A DNA stretch of 64,000 nucleotides, from assembly GCA_015680685.1 (NCBI GenBank), contig MNCI01016282.1:189446-253445 (forward strand). The letters are read 5' to 3'. Of this stretch, positions 60,709 through 64,000 are shown in pieces. The first letter of the stretch is position 1. Every line of letters begins with the position of its first letter. Made by a program: the position numbers and the translations under genes. The notes below the pieces were generated by a model. The model was not told the DNA's origin, did not search any database, and saw only the letters and a list, made by a program, of their open reading frames with translations. The stretch is from Gnetum montanum (Eukaryota > Streptophyta > Gnetopsida > Gnetales > Gnetaceae).

Positions 60709-62700
60709 ATGTCTTCTTCTTCGCATAAGAGCACTTCACCGCCTAGGACTAACACAAGAGGTAGTCAGCGGCATAATACACGTAACCAAGATCCACCAGT
60801 TCCTCAATAGTTTCGTGTGGTATATACTAATTCCGATAAGTATGTACCCGATTTCACCTTTATTCTCCACCAAGATGAACAACTGCGATGGAAAGACTTG
60901 GAAGGTAACATAATGTTACCTCCAGACTGATTAGTCCCCAACATGCTCCTTCGTGCTCTCACACAAATAGGCATCCCGCTTTTATATGCAGAATACATTG
61001 CATGCGATCATGACACAAGGGACTATCATCTCACAGAGGCACAATGTCAAAGGAACTTGCGACAGGAGAGATACCATACATCCGTGAAGGGTAAATGGTC
61101 CCATAACGCTCCGCACGTCTTGAGCGAAATTGAGGGTGGTGAACCTGCTTCAACAGGTTCCCCACAAAATGATGTTTCCCCTCCTAACGATGGTTAGGAG
61201 GTGGTGTATCAGAACTTCCACTCCACTGTTCACAACCCTGGTTCTGATACCCACGAACACGAAGTGTTCAATGAGGGAACACAAACACACGATAAGGGTG
61301 GACGTTTTGATTGTGATCACGATCGAGGCCGAGACCACCAAAGAGAAGGTTGAAAACATTATCATGGCGATGGTTCTCCTTCTTCTTCATCTTCATCATC
61401 ACCTTCACCCTCTCCTTCAAAGTCCAAATGTAGTCATAAGGAAACCAATCGTGAGGATAAAGGAAAACAGAGTGAAAAACATTAACGAGACAGTCGAGAA
61501 CAAGGACGAGGGCACTCTAAGGAATCAAGGCATAGAAGAAGGGAGAGTAGGGAACCGCGTAAACACCAGAGATGCTATGAACGAGATGATCATGAAGAAC
61601 CCCTACTTGCAACTAGAAGCATGCTAGATATAAAGGAGGCTGTAAGAGTTCCAAAAAGGCACCAAAAGGATAGTAGGATTAAGAGGTTAGACATGAACAA
61701 CATCCCACAATTTGAAGGGGGATACAACGCTGATCCTCAAAATCATTTACAAGCATTCCATGATGCATGTGCCTTGCAAAACATAGAGAACGAATGGCAA
61801 AAACTGAAGTTGTTCCCAAGGACACTAGTGAAAGAAGCTAAAAGCTGGTACTAGTCCTTAGAACCAAAATCCATCCAAAGATGGAGTACAATGTTAGAAC
61901 TATTTAATGATAAGTACCAAACATACTCTCGAGTGTCTAACCTGTGAAAGAAAATCCAAGGATGGAAGCAAGGAAATCATGAACCCTTGGATGCTACCAT
62001 GGGCCGCTATTACGCACTGTTACATTGTTGTCCTGGCCATGGTTATTCACAGCGGGATCAACCACATCATCTCATGTGGATGGACTTAGGCATGAAACAA
62101 GAAGAACCCTTAGAACCTATGCCCAAGGAAGATTATTAGAGCTTAGGTCTCATCAAATTCATAGATCGCTAGAGCAAGTAGCCAAGGAAGAAGGTGAGCT
62201 ACAAAAGCAAGAAAGTGTGGAAGAGTACAACTGAGATCCTTCCCTTCGAAAAAGGGGAGTGAGATTTTGTGAGGAGGAAGAAAAGTCACCACTCGAAGAG
62301 ATGGTGAATAGGAAAAATTTGCAGCTCCAAAAGTTAACAACAAAAGTATCGGCAAAGGTAGACCAAATGTGGGACTCCCTGGATAGTAGGTCTAAAACTA
62401 TTTTGAAAATTGTAGAGGAGTCTCGGGAGCAAGGTAGTGACCATCACAAAAAGAAAAAGAGAGATGTGAACAATGCACGTAACAAGGGTAAGGGAAAAAT
62501 GGCCATCACAGAAGAGGTTGTGGATTTAGACACAGACAATGATGGTGGATGTGAGATATGCCAATACAACCATCCTAAGGGATGCTACCCAGTGATCTCA
62601 CATCTACAAGAGTCTAGGGTGTATGCACTCAACCCACGACTTAACAAACAGCAACCACCCCGATGGTTACCTTATTCCCAAGGTAACCCAAGGTAGTTCC
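60709..62700 (+). pseudogene. Gypsy gag pseudogene (Athila-like)
   Basis: ATG at 60709 follows the primer site. One frame to about 62130 is broken by TAG, TGA and TAA codons and carries a Ser/Arg/His-rich stretch. It then reads DMNNIPQFEGGYNADPQNHL, QAFHDACALQNIENEWQKLK and AKSWY. This is the retrotransposon gag pattern (P.F.G..DP..HL..F.......W.KL..FP..L...A..W). A shifted frame (62259-62696) is basic and contains CEICQYNHPKGC, a short CCHC-like knuckle. No protease or polymerase follows; the element is cut at 62960 by LTR 2. Confidence 0.7.
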
Positions 62701-62960
62701 ACCAACCTTCAACGTATTATCCAAGTGGAACTCCGCCACAACCCATTGAGCAACATCAACAGTGACAATACCCACAGTCTTGGGGGATGCCACCACCAAG
62801 GCAACAATACCCCTACTGGCAACCGGACCCATATGGCTACTACGTGCAGCATCCAATCTCTCCACATGAATCTGTTAGTCACATTACACCACAACATCAC
62901 TACTAAGCTCGTGAGTATTATAGAACTCCTTCTCCTAGGGAATATAACCCAAAAACATAC

Positions 62961-63819
62961 TGATGAGTGGTGAGGTACCCCTACACTCAACCATACAACT
63001 ATGAGCATCTCATGCGCGATCCGGTCAAAATCCAACGACTAAGTACTTACGCACCTTATGGAACACTTAAGGTTAATCAATCATTATCTTCCTAGACTTA
63101 CTTGTACTATCACAATTGTATGGTTAAGTAAGTCTGAGGTATATGATTTTTATGTCTTTTATCTTTTTATTGCCTATGCTAAGAGAGGAAGGGGTGAAGA
63201 GACTAAGTAACTAACTTTCACTAACTAAGCTTTAATCGTCCTAGCATCAGTATCCGTTCCCACTTACCGTACACACCCTGAACTAGTGCAATGCTACTGG
63301 GATTACCAAATGCTATTCGTTACTAGGTTACCAAGTGTAGCACACGTGCTCGAAGCGGTTGTACTGAGTGCACTTAACTAGGAGAGTTGAGTGTTGACAG
63401 TGATTAATTGTCTAAGAAAGCATTTAAACATTTAACAATAATTAAAGTCCTATTTAGGTTAGTCCATATGCTGCAAGGTTTATCAGAAAGTTCATCTTTA
63501 TTGTCGTACACAATTGTGTGCTCAGGTACAAATTGCTCAAATAAAGATCCGTTCACTTTGAGACTCCTACTACTACACATGGAAATTATTCTATCTCTGG
63601 AATGGTAAAACTACCAAAGTTTAGCTAAGGGTCTAGATCTAGATGAGAAAACAAGGGAAAGCCACCTCTTATTTATAGAACTGACGATGGGCTACAATAT
63701 CACGTACGCGATATCGCAGGGGCTGATGTGATATTGTGGACGCAATATTGTGTACGCGTTATCACGGACACAATATCACGTATGCGATATTGCAACCCAT
63801 GCGATATCACGGCTCATCA
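62961..63819 (-). mobile_element. Gypsy LTR 2, inverted, 859 bp
   Basis: Reverse complement of LTR 1 over its whole length with moderate divergence, including the ends TGATGAG and CTCATCA and the TATAAATA box (63670-63677). Its U3 is longer because it has more, partly decayed, copies of the GCGATATCGC-type motif. It is the 3' LTR of a minus-strand element whose internal end lies to its right. Confidence 0.88.
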
Positions 63820-63908
63820 TACCCCCATGACTAAATGAAAACTCGTCCTTGAGTTCCTTACAAAGTATTAGGAAGGTATGGGATTATTGACTTGAATGAA
63901 ACTAATGG
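63820..63908 (-). mobile_element. Internal 3' end and polypurine tract of the minus-strand gypsy element
   Basis: On the minus strand the sequence reads ACTCAAGGACGAGTTTTCAT, then TTAGTCATGGGGGTA immediately before LTR 2. AAGGACGAGTTTTC...GGGGG just before the 3' LTR is common in plant gypsy elements. Only 89 bp remain before LTR 3 begins. Confidence 0.7.
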
Positions 63909-64000
63909 TGATGAGACGTGACTTGCACTAGGCCGCGATATCGCGTCTTCTCCTGCGATATCGCGTACGCGATATCGCGTCCCGCCGCCATATCTATAAA
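63909..64000 (+). mobile_element. Gypsy LTR 3, plus orientation, cut by the window edge
   Basis: Starts TGATGAG and carries GCGATATCGCG at 63935-63945 and the full 24-bp palindrome at 63955-63978. It reaches CTATAAA at the last bases. The CpGs of its palindromes are intact, so it looks younger than LTR 2. Likely a further insertion into the minus-strand element. Confidence 0.75.

Noticed and set aside
59764-63819. A DNA transposon with 800-bp terminal inverted repeats
   Set aside because: The primer binding site after LTR 1, the polypurine tract next to LTR 2 and the gag sequence show two oppositely oriented LTR retrotransposons.

Overview
The window looks like nuclear DNA of a seed plant with a large, repeat-rich genome, most likely a gymnosperm. 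The basis is one conserved plant gene spread over almost 39 kb by introns of 13.8 and 19.6 kb that are filled with LINEs. The clade is inferred from intron size and repeat content, not from a marker. All calls were made by reading the sequence; no database search was run.

The only host gene I can support runs on the minus strand from about 56.3 kb to beyond the left edge. It encodes an SRS2-like UvrD/Rep (SF1A) DNA helicase, related to Arabidopsis At4g25120. Twelve coding exons (54943 down to 16273) have canonical GT/AG borders and join into one open frame of 781 codons. They cover the N-terminal part, Q motif, Walker A, motifs Ia/Ib, DEFQDT, GDDDQ and NYRS. The exons for motifs V and VI are not in the window. 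Most of the coding sequence before motif Ib lies at 55-52.8 kb; then come intron 4 (19.6 kb), exon 5, intron 5 (13.8 kb), exons 6-12, and a last intron of more than 16 kb.

The introns are dominated by one L1-type LINE family with eight copies, A to H. Copies F (plus strand), G and H (minus) are about 6.2-6.4 kb and near full length; A, B, C, D and E are 5'-truncated. Gene order is ORF1 (DUF4283-like plus CCHC knuckle), then ORF2 with endonuclease, reverse transcriptase and zf-RVT-like region. Unusually, ORF2 continues for about 400-500 codons: a globular domain resembling the 'putative plant transposon protein' domain, a poly-Gly linker, a charged coiled coil, and a terminal module with the layout of a DnaJ J-domain (Y-x-x-L-G-I ... 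HPD). This terminal module is recognisable in seven of the eight copies and is the main discovery candidate.

Other elements are stacked around these. They include a copia gag fragment split by LINE B, and RTE-type LINE fragments at 19.4 and 31.8 kb. An older LINE has been split by a hAT-like element that itself carries LINE G, and again by LINE H. There is also a phased 20-bp repeat with a GACGTC-type core (28.8 kb), an L1 ORF1 remnant (57-58 kb) and a tRNA-derived SINE-like head (58.6 kb). At the right edge lies a nest of Athila-like gypsy LTRs (59.8-64 kb) whose U3 regions carry large CpG-rich palindromes just upstream of the TATA box. No tRNA, rRNA, CRISPR or bacterial-type features were seen.
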